Of a stretch of 13,494 nucleotides of DNA, positions 1 to 6,069 are shown in pieces; the stretch's first letter is position 1, and every line of letters starts with the position of its first letter. Source of the stretch: Spartobacteria bacterium UBA5019 (GTDB lineage Bacteria > Verrucomicrobiota > Verrucomicrobiia > Chthoniobacterales > Terrimicrobiaceae). Both the position numbers and the translations under genes were made by a program. The DNA lies in assembly GCA_002396485.1 (NCBI GenBank), contig DGXZ01000079.1:1430-14923 (forward strand). Direction: 5' to 3'. The notes below the pieces were generated by a model that saw only the letters and a program-made list of their open reading frames with translations, ran no database searches and had not been told where the DNA came from.

Positions 1-3
1 TAC

Positions 4-89
4 GCGGGACTGGTCCTTTTTTTCTGAACGTAAACTCCGATGCGCCGCACTAGCACGCTGCCTGCTTATGAGCAAAGAGGTCGTCCCGC
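4..89. repeat. Widely spaced 7-bp inverted repeat
   Basis: GCGGGAC at 4-10 is matched by its exact reverse complement GTCCCGC at 83-89. A T7 run lies at 17-23, after a GGAC/GTCC mini-palindrome. These could be the worn end of an upstream element or terminator, but 7 bp at 72 bp distance is near what chance gives. No gene can be supported in 1-132. Confidence 0.2.
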
Positions 90-132
90 TATCATCTTTC
101 CGGGCGGCTTGCCAGAAACAAGGAAACCTTTT

Positions 133-147
133 ATGTTACCATCATGA
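133..147 (+). other. Four-codon leader ORF overlapping the hicB start
   Basis: ATG TTA CCA TCA TGA encodes MLPS and ends in a TGA that overlaps the hicB ATG (144-146) as ATGA. The purine-rich AAGGAAA near 119-125 is well spaced for this ATG but about 18 nt from the hicB ATG, so ribosomes may start here and pass on to hicB. This is an inference from spacing only; the leader may be chance. Confidence 0.25.
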
Positions 148-356
148 GTGAAATCATCTTCGAGGTGCGGGAAGACGAAGTCGATGGAGGCTACAATGCG
201 ATGGCGTTGGGCTACGGCATTCACACCCAAGGCGACAGCATCGAAGAACTGCGATCGATGGTGAAGGATGCCGTCAATTGCTACTTTGATGAAACGATGG
301 AAGCCCCGCTAATGATCCGGCTTCACTTTGTGCGGGATGAAGTCCTCGCACGATGA
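144..356 (+). CDS. hicB: HicB-type antitoxin (short form)
   Basis: A 70-residue protein with the HicB partial RNase-H-like fold signature: an N-terminal strand pair, a DGGY turn (residues 14-17), then a HTQGDS segment (27-32) followed by a helix beginning EEL. It would bind and neutralise the HicA mRNA interferase encoded directly downstream. It lacks the C-terminal ribbon-helix-helix or HTH domain of long HicB proteins, so autoregulation by DNA binding is less certain. Its stop codon overlaps the hicA start (ATGA at 353-356), giving translational coupling. The order is antitoxin first, the reverse of the classical hicA-hicB order but common for short HicBs. Such short HicBs are sometimes mislabelled as 2-oxoisovalerate dehydrogenase subunits in databases; nothing here supports that. 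Confidence 0.88.
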   Translation: MSEIIFEVREDEVDGGYNAMALGYGIHTQGDSIEELRSMVKDAVNCYFDETMEAPLMIRLHFVRDEVLAR

Positions 357-595
357 AAATCCCTCGCGATGTCAACGGGCTTCAACTCGTTAAGGCACTT
401 CGTATATTGGGCTATGCGGTGGATCGCCAAAAAGGTTCCCACATCCGTATTACAACCCAACAAGACGGGGAAAACCACGAGGTAGTTCCCCATCATCATC
501 CGATCAAAACCGGAACCCTCTCCGGCATCTTCAAACGCATTGCCACCCACCACGGTTTGAGCATCGAAGAACTGCTGGAAAAACTCGACATTTAA
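353..595 (+). CDS. hicA: HicA-type mRNA interferase toxin
   Basis: An 80-residue protein of the usual HicA size, with the double-stranded-RNA-binding-like fold. It shows the family pattern: an N-terminal helix ending in LGY (19-21), the GSHIRI motif (28-33) whose His30 is the expected catalytic residue for mRNA cleavage, a VVPHHHPIKTGTL segment (44-56) with the usual basic/threonine loop, and a C-terminal helix (SIEELLEKL). All key residues are present, so the toxin should be active when free of HicB. It is coupled to hicB by the ATGA overlap. It lies in a block otherwise full of broken genes, so the pair is either recent or maintained by its own addiction. Confidence 0.92.
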   Translation: MKIPRDVNGLQLVKALRILGYAVDRQKGSHIRITTQQDGENHEVVPHHHPIKTGTLSGIFKRIATHHGLSIEELLEKLDI

Positions 596-802
596 GAATA
601 AGAATAAAAAGTAAAAGGGGTCGGGCATTAATTATTGACATTTTGTTCAATGTTTTCCAGATACGTTTGATGCCTATTTTGCTTGCGATCAATTTTCAAC
701 GAGGAACTCGACAGGAAGCGATTTGCAGTGGTGAATGGTTTGGCGATGGCGACGAGGATAACACAACACTGCGCGAGAGGCGCAGGCGGGCAGATGCGTC
801 GG
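596..802. other. Non-coding stretch after hicA with a dispersed-repeat-like motif
   Basis: No convincing gene. The hicA stop is followed by an A-rich run and then GGGGTCGGGC (617-626) and TTAATTATTGACA (628-640), with a small inverted repeat ATTGA/TCAAT (634-638, 647-651). Sequences of the type GGGGTC(A/G)GGC(C/A)TTAATTATTGACA are familiar to me as intergenic repeats near REP-associated (Y1/IS200-like) transposases, but no transposase is in this window. The rest, to 802, shows no coding pattern. Confidence 0.4.
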
Positions 803-1049
803 TTACGCGTAAACGTCTTTGCGATGAACGACGTTCACCACTAACACCAGCAATTCTTGATCTTTGAGTTGGCAAAGCATCCGGTAATCACCAACCCGAC
901 GGCGCAACAATCCAGCCAAGTCTGCAGTAAGTCCCCTCCCCCGAAACGGCGAGGATCAGCCTGGCCCGCAACTTTCCGAACGATGCTGCGGCATTTTTTG
1001 TGCGAGCTGCCAAGGTTTCAACCGCCGATTTATGTCAATTCCGTTGCAT
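803..1049 (-). pseudogene. Broken RelE/ParE-family toxin gene
   Basis: Read on the minus strand, three pieces in different frames align in order with a RelE-type toxin of about 82 codons. From an ATG at 1049 comes MQRN, an in-frame TGA, then HKSAVETLAARTKNAAAS. After a frameshift comes RKVAGQADPRRFG (ADPRRFG is a family hallmark). After a second frameshift, in a G-rich run near 933-945, comes GLTADLAGLLRRRVGDYRM and then VVNVVHRKDVYA before a TAA at 803-805. The DLAGLxRxRVGDYR and V.HR.DVY segments are the classical RelE C-terminal half carrying the catalytic-region arginines. One nonsense codon and two frameshifts make it non-functional. The total length (247 nt) fits the family, so the whole gene is present but mutated. 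An antitoxin partner upstream (above 1050) is not recognisable. Confidence 0.82.
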
Positions 1050-1120
1050 CATCCCGTTTTTGAGAAGACTGCGACGAAAGCACTTTCCGTGCTGTTTTTT
1101 TCCCTGCTGCTGGGGCTTTG

Positions 1121-1148
1121 CATTCCGCGTTCGGCATTCGGCATTTCG
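1121..1148. repeat. Four degenerate heptamer repeats
   Basis: Four consecutive 7-nt units, CATTCCG, CGTTCGG, CATTCGG and CATTTCG, lie between the relE remnant and the Rhs fragment. On the other strand this reads as AATGCCG-like units. It is probably replication-slippage sequence of the sort found between genes. It forms no CRISPR-like spacing. Confidence 0.6.
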
Positions 1149-1189
1149 AATTTTACCGGCTACTACACGGGCGCGAAAATTTCGTGGGG

Positions 1190-1395
1190 AACCCGCAGGA
1201 GGGTACCACGCGCTACTTCTTCAACAAGCGGGGCAGGGCGCCGCGCTCGCGCGACCCGGAGGGCAAGGCGAATTCCCATGACCTACGAAGTCTAGGACCG
1301 TGTGGTCACGTGCGCCACCGGGGCGAACGAGACGCCCATCTACGCCTACGACGCCGCGCACAACCTGCGCGCATCGAGCACACTTGCTCCTTGGC
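1190..1395 (+). pseudogene. Fragment of an Rhs/YD-repeat protein
   Basis: Two frames together spell about two YD repeats. Frame 2 from 1202 gives GTTRYFFNKRGRAPRSRDPE followed by GKANS. After a +1 shift near 1275, frame 3 gives MTYEV, a TAG at 1293-1295, then DRVVTCATGANETPIYAYDA and AHNLRASST. This matches the Rhs consensus of the form TTxYFYNxRGQLxxxxDPEGNxTxYxYDALDRVVxxTxANGxxxxYAYDAAGNL. It carries one frameshift and one nonsense codon and has lost both the rest of the repeat cage and any C-terminal toxin. Full Rhs proteins are secreted or surface polymorphic toxins of 1000 residues or more, so about 65 codons is a scrap of one. A signal-peptide-like frame just upstream (near 1083-1140, hydrophobic run ending SAFG) may be chance. 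Confidence 0.72.
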
Positions 1396-1617
1396 GACAG
1401 CAACCGCTACGATCTGCCAAGGCTCATCAGCCCTAAGATTGGGAAGCAGAGCATCGCGGGTAGACGCCCACCGCCGCAGCAGGGTTTTTTGCCTGACAAT
1501 TTCTGACAAACTTTTTCAAAAAAGACTCAACTCCGCCGAGCTCGACAAGTTTATCAGAAAGACCGCAGAAGCCCATTTCATATGGTTTCAAGAGGGTAGA
1601 GGGGGGGGCTAAGGGGA
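1396..1617. other. Gene-free stretch before the tRNA 3' end
   Basis: No recognised gene. A minus-strand open frame (about 1433-1580) reads MGFCGLSDKLVELGGVESFL and onward to a stop near 1433. It is protein-like in composition but matches nothing I know. ACAATTTCTGACAAACTTTT and its A/T-rich surroundings at 1496-1524 contain a CTGACAA direct repeat. A G8 run lies at 1601-1608. Confidence 0.35.
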
Positions 1618-1692
1618 TGGTGCGCGATACAGGGTTCGAACCTGTGACTTCTTGCGTGTGAAGCAAGCGCTCTACCGCTGAGCTAATCGCGC
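1618..1692 (-). tRNA. tRNA-Val (anticodon CAC)
   Basis: The minus strand folds as a complete cloverleaf of 72 nt plus a discriminator-CCA end. The acceptor GCGCGAT pairs with ATCGCGC, the D-arm is GCTC...GAGC, the anticodon stem CTTGC/GCAAG has loop TTCACAC (anticodon CAC, reading GUG valine codons), the variable loop is AAGTC, and the T-arm ACAGG/CCTGT has the invariant TTCGAAC loop. CCA is encoded (ACCA at 1618-1621). Its 3' end faces the decayed block at 1-1617, which is the orientation expected when elements integrate at a tRNA 3' end. Confidence 0.97.
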
Positions 1693-1713
1693 GGAATCAT
1701 ATTGCGCTGGTCG

Positions 1714-1732
1714 TTTTCAGGACTTCTGAAAA
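1714..1732. other. A/T-rich stem-loop between tRNA-Val and the lipid kinase gene
   Basis: TTTTCAG-GACTT-CTGAAAA is a perfect 7-bp inverted repeat with a 5-nt loop, 66 nt past the stop of the minus-strand kinase gene and just upstream of the tRNA. A second weaker hairpin, CCTGC/GCAGG, is at 1765-1782. Together they could separate kinase transcription from the tRNA, but neither is a canonical GC-stem plus U-tract terminator. Confidence 0.35.
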
Positions 1733-1797
1733 GACACCGCCAATGAACGGAGAAGAATCTACTTCCTGCTGCGCTGCGCAGGCAAGCGGATTCCGGA

Positions 1798-2658
1798 TCA
1801 CGGCGCAATGACGCTCAACTTTTTGGCCTCCACCGAGAACAAGCACGGCAACATTCCAGCGACCTCTCCGTCAAGCTCTACAGGAACATCACCCGAACTT
1901 GTAACTTTGATGCTGCTTGTCTGGAAATATTCCACATCTGGCAACTCCGGGTGCGTGCCGAGGGCTATCGCCTGAAAATACCGCACGACATCCCAGTGGC
2001 TCTGGTTTTGAAAGACGAGCACGTCCAGCAATCCATCATACAAACTCGCCCGCTTGAAAACAGGGAACGGCCCGCCATAAAGACGACCGTTCCCGATCAA
2101 GGCAAACGATCCCTCGTGGATTCGCCCGCCGTCAGTCTCCAAAACCACGCGGGAGGGCTTGTGCGCTGCGACCTGCACAAGTGTGAGAAGGTAGCTGAGC
2201 GGGCCCAGTGCCTTCTTGGAATCGGCGGTGGTTTTACGAACCACTTCGGCATCCAAGCCCACTCCGGCGAGTTGAATGAAGTGGGTCCCATTCGCTTGAG
2301 GCAGGTCGACGGCTACGACCTTCCCCTGTTCGATAATGCTCCAAGCACGCTCCAAATTGCCATGTGGAATGCCAAGCTCGGTGGCAAAAACATTCATCGT
2401 GCCAATAGGAAGAATACCCAAGCGCACCGGCGCATTGCCAATGCCGTTGACGACTTCGTTGAGCGTGCCATCCCCACCCGCCGCGATGATGACCTCCACT
2501 CCGTCTTGAACTGCTTGCGCAGCTATGCGGCGGGCGTCACCAGCCTCGGAGGTGAGCCTTATCGCCGTCCCGCATGATAGTACGCGGATCCGCTCAAGAA
2601 GGCGACTCGCTTTCTCGCTGTGAGCGGCAGGGTTTAGAATGACAAGCGTCTTATTCAC
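1798..2658 (-). CDS. Diacylglycerol/lipid kinase family protein (YegS/DgkB-like)
   Basis: A 286-residue protein of the DAGK catalytic-domain family, soluble lipid kinases that phosphorylate diacylglycerol, phosphatidylglycerol or sphingoid bases with ATP. The N-terminal ILNPAA (7-12) is the usual opening strand and phosphate loop. GGDGT (61-65) is the nucleotide-binding signature, and GILPIGTMNVFATELGIP (81-98) is the substrate-site segment (usually PLGTxNDFAR; here TMNVFA). AGVGLDAEVV (131-140) opens the C-terminal beta-sandwich domain, with LDVLVF and LDGEVAG farther on. The length fits the family. The start is GTG at 2658 with no strong ribosome site. It is divergent from the asmA-like gene, with only 36 nt between starts, so the two promoters must overlap. 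The substrate cannot be told from sequence. Confidence 0.9.
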   Translation of the reverse strand: MNKTLVILNPAAHSEKASRLLERIRVLSCGTAIRLTSEAGDARRIAAQAVQDGVEVIIAAGGDGTLNEVVNGIGNAPVRLGILPIGTMNVFATELGIPHGNLERAWSIIEQGKVVAVDLPQANGTHFIQLAGVGLDAEVVRKTTADSKKALGPLSYLLTLVQVAAHKPSRVVLETDGGRIHEGSFALIGNGRLYGGPFPVFKRASLYDGLLDVLVFQNQSHWDVVRYFQAIALGTHPELPDVEYFQTSSIKVTSSGDVPVELDGEVAGMLPCLFSVEAKKLSVIAP

Positions 2659-2694
2659 ACTTCACTTTCAAAGGAAGAGCGGTAGCTTCATTGC

Positions 2695-4191
2695 GTGCAT
2701 TCGATTGCCAAGCCAATTCTCATCATTGTCGGGATAATATTTCTCCTCAGCGCGACGGCAGTTCTCTGTCTGAACATCTATCTCCAATCAGCGGGTGTGC
2801 AGCTCAAATTGCGCCAAGCTGTCTATCGGGTAACAGGGTTCGAGCCAGTGATCAGTCAGACATATTACACCCCATGGTCGGGCCTCACCGTGTCGGGAAT
2901 CAAAATCCCACAAGCCGAGAATGCAAAAAAACCGCTACTCGCGGTGCGTTCCATGAAGTGCCGGGTGAGCCTTGCCGCGCTTTTGCAAGGGCAGGTGTTG
3001 ATCAAGGATATCACTTTTGAGCAACCATCGCTCTTGGTTGTTCAAGGCCAGAGCGGAGTGTGGCCGGGCGGATCCGCCCTTCCATTCCAGGATTTGGACA
3101 AAATGCCCACTGTGTCCCGCCAAACAGCCAAGGATGTCGAAACCGCGAAAAAGCCAACTCCCGTCCCCACAGCAACTCCCCATCAAGCCCCCCAGCCTGA
3201 AGTCCAGTCCGCACAACCCGAAGAAAAAATGCCACTGCGCGCGACGCCGATGCTTGTCGAATATATCCGGATTCATGAAGGCCAGGCATTCTTTTATCCC
3301 GCGCAAGGACGCCCGATCCGCTTGGAAGGCTGCGCCGCAGAGGGTAAAGTTTCACCGAATGGTTCGGCCACGGGAGTTTTCCGCATCAAGAGTGCCTCAT
3401 TTTCAGAACTCGCACGCTGCACGGACATCACAGGAAAATTCGAATACTACGATGGCCACCTCAAAATCACGGGTATTCAGGCCGTTTGGGCCCAAGGGAC
3501 AGTAAGGGGATCCTTGGAGATTTCGAAAACGCCGGTGCCATTCTTCACCGCCTCACTTGCCGCCGATAATGTCTCCCTTCAGAAACTCGCCGAAGATGCG
3601 GGCTTCTCCGCAGAGGGAACGCAGGGATTTCTTTACGTGAAAACAAGTCTCCAAGGCATTCCCGGCCAACCCGAGTCATTCACCGGCGAGGCGTCAGCCA
3701 ACCTCACCGAAGCACGCATGCAACCGATCGATCCCCTGCGCCAACTCGGAGAACTGCTCCGCATCAATGAGCTTCGCATCCTCGAACTTCGCAACGCCCA
3801 GACGGCACTCACCATCCGCGATGGAAAAATCCTCGTCGAGCGCCTCGCACTCGAATCCACCAACCTCCTGATGGACGCCAGCGGCGAGGCACACTTCGAC
3901 GGCTCCCTCGATCTCGACGCCCGTTTTCATGTGACTCAGAAACTTCTCAAGGACTCCCTTGGATTCATGGGCTCTAAATTCCAACCTTCCGACCGTGAAG
4001 GTTATGCGCACGTGCCGTTCTCGATCACCGGCACCATGTTGCGTCCGAAGAGCGACCTCCTCGACAAATTGGCAGGCGTGCGCCTCGGCGATGATGTGGG
4101 AGGACTTTTAAAAAACCTCCTCCGCATGCCAAAAAAAGAGAAAAAGAAAAAAGAGAGCAAACCCGCGGCAACTCCCGCGCCAACGAACTGA
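2695..4191 (+). CDS. AsmA-like envelope protein
   Basis: A 498-residue inner-membrane-anchored periplasmic protein. The N-terminus has one membrane segment (about residues 6-28, PILIIVGIIFLL...), then AsmA-type beta-strand repeats (VSGIKI, LIKDITFEQPSL; 49-117). A Pro/Thr/Ala/Gln-rich linker (about 140-180) follows, then a second repeat region ending in the typical C-terminal AsmA pattern: ALTIRDGKILVERLALES, LDLDARFHV, VPFSITGTMLRPKSDL (about 360-450). A Lys-rich tail (KKEKKKKESK) ends it. The AsmA/TamB/YhdP superfamily is implicated in bridging the periplasm for lipid transport and outer-membrane homeostasis. The start is GTG at 2695, with AAGGAAGAG 16 nt upstream, a long spacing. It lies 7 nt before rsmD and is probably co-transcribed with rsmD and waaA, which fits an outer-membrane role. 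Confidence 0.8.
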   Translation: MHSIAKPILIIVGIIFLLSATAVLCLNIYLQSAGVQLKLRQAVYRVTGFEPVISQTYYTPWSGLTVSGIKIPQAENAKKPLLAVRSMKCRVSLAALLQGQVLIKDITFEQPSLLVVQGQSGVWPGGSALPFQDLDKMPTVSRQTAKDVETAKKPTPVPTATPHQAPQPEVQSAQPEEKMPLRATPMLVEYIRIHEGQAFFYPAQGRPIRLEGCAAEGKVSPNGSATGVFRIKSASFSELARCTDITGKFEYYDGHLKITGIQAVWAQGTVRGSLEISKTPVPFFTASLAADNVSLQKLAEDAGFSAEGTQGFLYVKTSLQGIPGQPESFTGEASANLTEARMQPIDPLRQLGELLRINELRILELRNAQTALTIRDGKILVERLALESTNLLMDASGEAHFDGSLDLDARFHVTQKLLKDSLGFMGSKFQPSDREGYAHVPFSITGTMLRPKSDLLDKLAGVRLGDDVGGLLKNLLRMPKKEKKKKESKPAATPAPTN

Positions 4192-4198
4192 CACCCCT

Positions 4199-4750
4199 AT
4201 GCGAATCATTGCCGGTAGCGCAGGCGGCCGTCCGCTCAAAGCCCCTCCCGACGGACTCCGTCCCACGATGGACCGTGTCCGCGCAGCCATCTTTTCCAGC
4301 CTCGGCGAACGCGTTCCCGGCGCCCGCGTGCTCGACCTTTTTGCGGGCTCCGGCGGCATGGGAATAGAAGCCCTGAGCCGGGGAGCAGAGTCCGCCGTTT
4401 TTGTTGATGATAGCGACCATTGCGTGCGGTGCATCCGCGAGAATCTCCGCATGGCCCAAGTCGAAGCCGTTGTGCAGACGATGGATGCCTACCGTTTCCT
4501 CGACCTGTATGCCGAGGAGGCTTCGTTCGATCTCATTTTTGCCGATCCTCCGTATTCGAAGAAGCAAGGCGATACCGACCACTCGACGTTGCTGGCAACC
4601 TCTCTCAAACTCGCCGCTGCGCTCAAGCCCGACGGGCTTTTTGTCCTGGAGAAGCAATCTGGCGGCCCCGCCGTTGCGGAGTCTGATTTTGAAATCCTGC
4701 GCTGCAAGCGCTACGGGGGAAGCGAAGTCCTCTACCTCGCCAAAAAATGA
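4199..4750 (+). CDS. rsmD: 16S rRNA (guanine(966)-N2)-methyltransferase RsmD
   Basis: A 183-residue class I SAM-dependent methyltransferase. It opens with MRIIAGSAGGRPL, the RsmD N-terminal signature, followed by LRPTMDRVRAAIFSSL (20-35), the family's substrate-side motif. DLFAGSGGMGIEALSRG (46-62) is the SAM-binding glycine loop and FADPPYSK (114-121) contains the catalytic DPPY motif of N-methyltransferases acting on exocyclic amines. E. coli RsmD is slightly longer (198), so this is complete. It methylates G966 of 16S rRNA in the assembled small subunit. It starts 7 nt after the asmA-like stop without a visible Shine-Dalgarno and ends overlapping the waaA start by ATGA, so it depends on coupling within the operon. 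Confidence 0.95.
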   Translation: MRIIAGSAGGRPLKAPPDGLRPTMDRVRAAIFSSLGERVPGARVLDLFAGSGGMGIEALSRGAESAVFVDDSDHCVRCIRENLRMAQVEAVVQTMDAYRFLDLYAEEASFDLIFADPPYSKKQGDTDHSTLLATSLKLAAALKPDGLFVLEKQSGGPAVAESDFEILRCKRYGGSEVLYLAKK

Positions 4751-6045
4751 TTGGTCCGCTCCGCCTGCTCTACAACATCATTTTTCCAGTTGCAGTCCTC
4801 TTGATGCTTCCAAGCTTCCTAGTGCGAATGATCAGCCGGGGAAAATACCGCCACAAATTCGGCCAGCGGTTCGGCATCTACTCAGCTGGCGTTCGCGAAA
4901 AGATCGCCGGGACCGGTCGCGTGTGGGTCCATGCCGTAAGCGTCGGGGAAGTGAATATCGCCCTCAAGCTCATCCAAGCCCTGCGTGACGCAGATTCCTC
5001 GCTGGCATTCGTTCTCTCCACCACCACCTCGACTGGTTTCAAGCTCGCCGCCTCACGCAAATCCACATGGCTGGAACCAATCTACAATCCGCTCGACTTC
5101 CTCCCTGTCGCTCGTCGCGCGGTGCATCTCATTAAACCAAGAGCCCTCATTCTTGTGGAAGCCGAAGTCTGGCCCAATGTCGTCTGCGAGGCCCGCCGCC
5201 TCGGCGCAAAGGCTGTCTTGGTGAACGCCCGCCTCTCTCCCCGCTCGGAGAAACGCTTCCGCGATGCGCGGATGATCGCCGCGCCACTATTCAACCAACT
5301 CGACGCGCTCTGCCTGCAGGAACCCGAAGATGTCGCGCGCTGGATATCCCTCGGAGTGAAGCGGGAAAAGCTTCATGTCACAGGAAGCATCAAATTCGAC
5401 GACTCGGCCAACGCCCCCCGGCCTGCGCGAAATTTTCGCCCTGTGCTGGATTCGCTCGGCGTTGCGGCGGATGCGCCTGTTCTTCTTGGAGGCAGCACCT
5501 TCGACGGTGAAGAGGAAATTCTGGCGCGTGTCTTTTTGGAACTCCGAAAATCCAGACCCGACCTCTTTCTCATCCTCGTGCCTCGACACCAAGAACGTGG
5601 CGACTCGGTGGTCAACCAGATGGAGCGCCTTGGACTCAATGTCGCCCGCCGCACCCGCATGGAGACATCCTTAAAACCGGATGTCCTTCTCGTGGACACA
5701 ACCGGTGAGCTCGCAAGTTGGTATCTCTGCGCGACTGTCGTCTTCATTGGCAAAAGCCTTTGCGATCACGGCGGACAAAACCCCGCCGAACCGATCACCG
5801 CTGGGGCTCCCGTTATTTTCGGCCCCCACATGCGCAACTTTGCCTCGCTTGTCCAAGGGCTCCTCCGGACGCAAGCGGCCATCGAGATTCACGACGAAGC
5901 CTCTCTGAAAGTCGCCGTGGAGTCGCTTCTGTCATCCCCCGAGACCCGTGCAGCCATGGTCGAGCGTGGTGTCCAGTGCCTCGAAGTCCATCGCGGCGCC
6001 ACAGCCCGCACCGTTTCCTTGCTCCGCGAGCATGCTTTTTCTTGA
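4747..6045 (+). CDS. waaA: 3-deoxy-D-manno-octulosonic acid (Kdo) transferase
   Basis: A 432-residue GT30 glycosyltransferase that transfers Kdo from CMP-Kdo to lipid IVA at the cytoplasmic face of the inner membrane, a committed step of lipopolysaccharide core assembly. An N-terminal membrane anchor (about 6-28) is followed by RGKYRHKFGQRFG (31-43). HAVSVGE (62-68) carries the expected catalytic glutamate (Glu68). LVEAEVWPN (136-144) is the variant of the usual ETELWPN. The C-terminal Rossmann domain shows GSIKFD (213-218), LLGGSTFDGEEE (247-258), VPRHQER (278-284) and the CMP-binding HGGQNPAEP (341-349). Length matches the family. Its ATG overlaps the rsmD stop (ATGA). It shows that the host makes LPS. 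Whether it adds one or more Kdo residues cannot be read from sequence. Confidence 0.96.
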   Translation: MIGPLRLLYNIIFPVAVLLMLPSFLVRMISRGKYRHKFGQRFGIYSAGVREKIAGTGRVWVHAVSVGEVNIALKLIQALRDADSSLAFVLSTTTSTGFKLAASRKSTWLEPIYNPLDFLPVARRAVHLIKPRALILVEAEVWPNVVCEARRLGAKAVLVNARLSPRSEKRFRDARMIAAPLFNQLDALCLQEPEDVARWISLGVKREKLHVTGSIKFDDSANAPRPARNFRPVLDSLGVAADAPVLLGGSTFDGEEEILARVFLELRKSRPDLFLILVPRHQERGDSVVNQMERLGLNVARRTRMETSLKPDVLLVDTTGELASWYLCATVVFIGKSLCDHGGQNPAEPITAGAPVIFGPHMRNFASLVQGLLRTQAAIEIHDEASLKVAVESLLSSPETRAAMVERGVQCLEVHRGATARTVSLLREHAFS

Positions 6046-6047
6046 AG

Positions 6048-6065
6048 CGGAGGCCCCAACCTCCG
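6048..6065 (+). promoter_or_regulatory. Hairpin enclosing the only GGAGG before nuoE
   Basis: CGGAGG (6048-6053) and CCTCCG (6060-6065) form a 6-bp stem around CCCCAA, between the waaA stop and the nuoE ATG at 6070. GGAGG (6049-6053) is the only strong Shine-Dalgarno match here, 16 nt from the ATG, or 25 nt from the second ATG (6079). If the stem forms, it hides that site and brings the ribosome-binding region close to the start. It may set translation of nuoE or be a weak transcription boundary; no U-run follows. Confidence 0.35.
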
Positions 6066-6069
6066 ATAA

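Noticed and set aside
1032..1140. Signal-peptide-like N-terminus (KALSVLFFSLLLGLCIPRSAFG) in front of the Rhs fragment
   Set aside because: It overlaps the 5' region of the minus-strand relE remnant and runs through the heptamer repeat; the frame then leaves the Rhs reading frame. Probably chance.
1121..1148. Heptamer array as a CRISPR or iteron array
   Set aside because: Units are contiguous and degenerate, without spacers, no cas or rep gene is present, and four units are too few.
1951..2577. A 208-codon plus-strand frame opposite the lipid kinase
   Set aside because: The minus strand encodes the GGDGT-containing kinase; the plus frame has no domain and no credible start context.
2831..2851. 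ACAGGGTTCGAGCCAGTGA resembles the tRNA-Val T-arm (ACAGGGTTCGAACCTGTGA), a possible attachment-site copy
   Set aside because: Only the first 11 nt match without a break, it lies inside the asmA-like coding frame in good codon context, and the island would have to include core genes.
4025..4657. A 210-codon minus-strand frame across the asmA/rsmD junction
   Set aside because: It lies opposite two well-supported plus-strand genes and has no recognisable motif.
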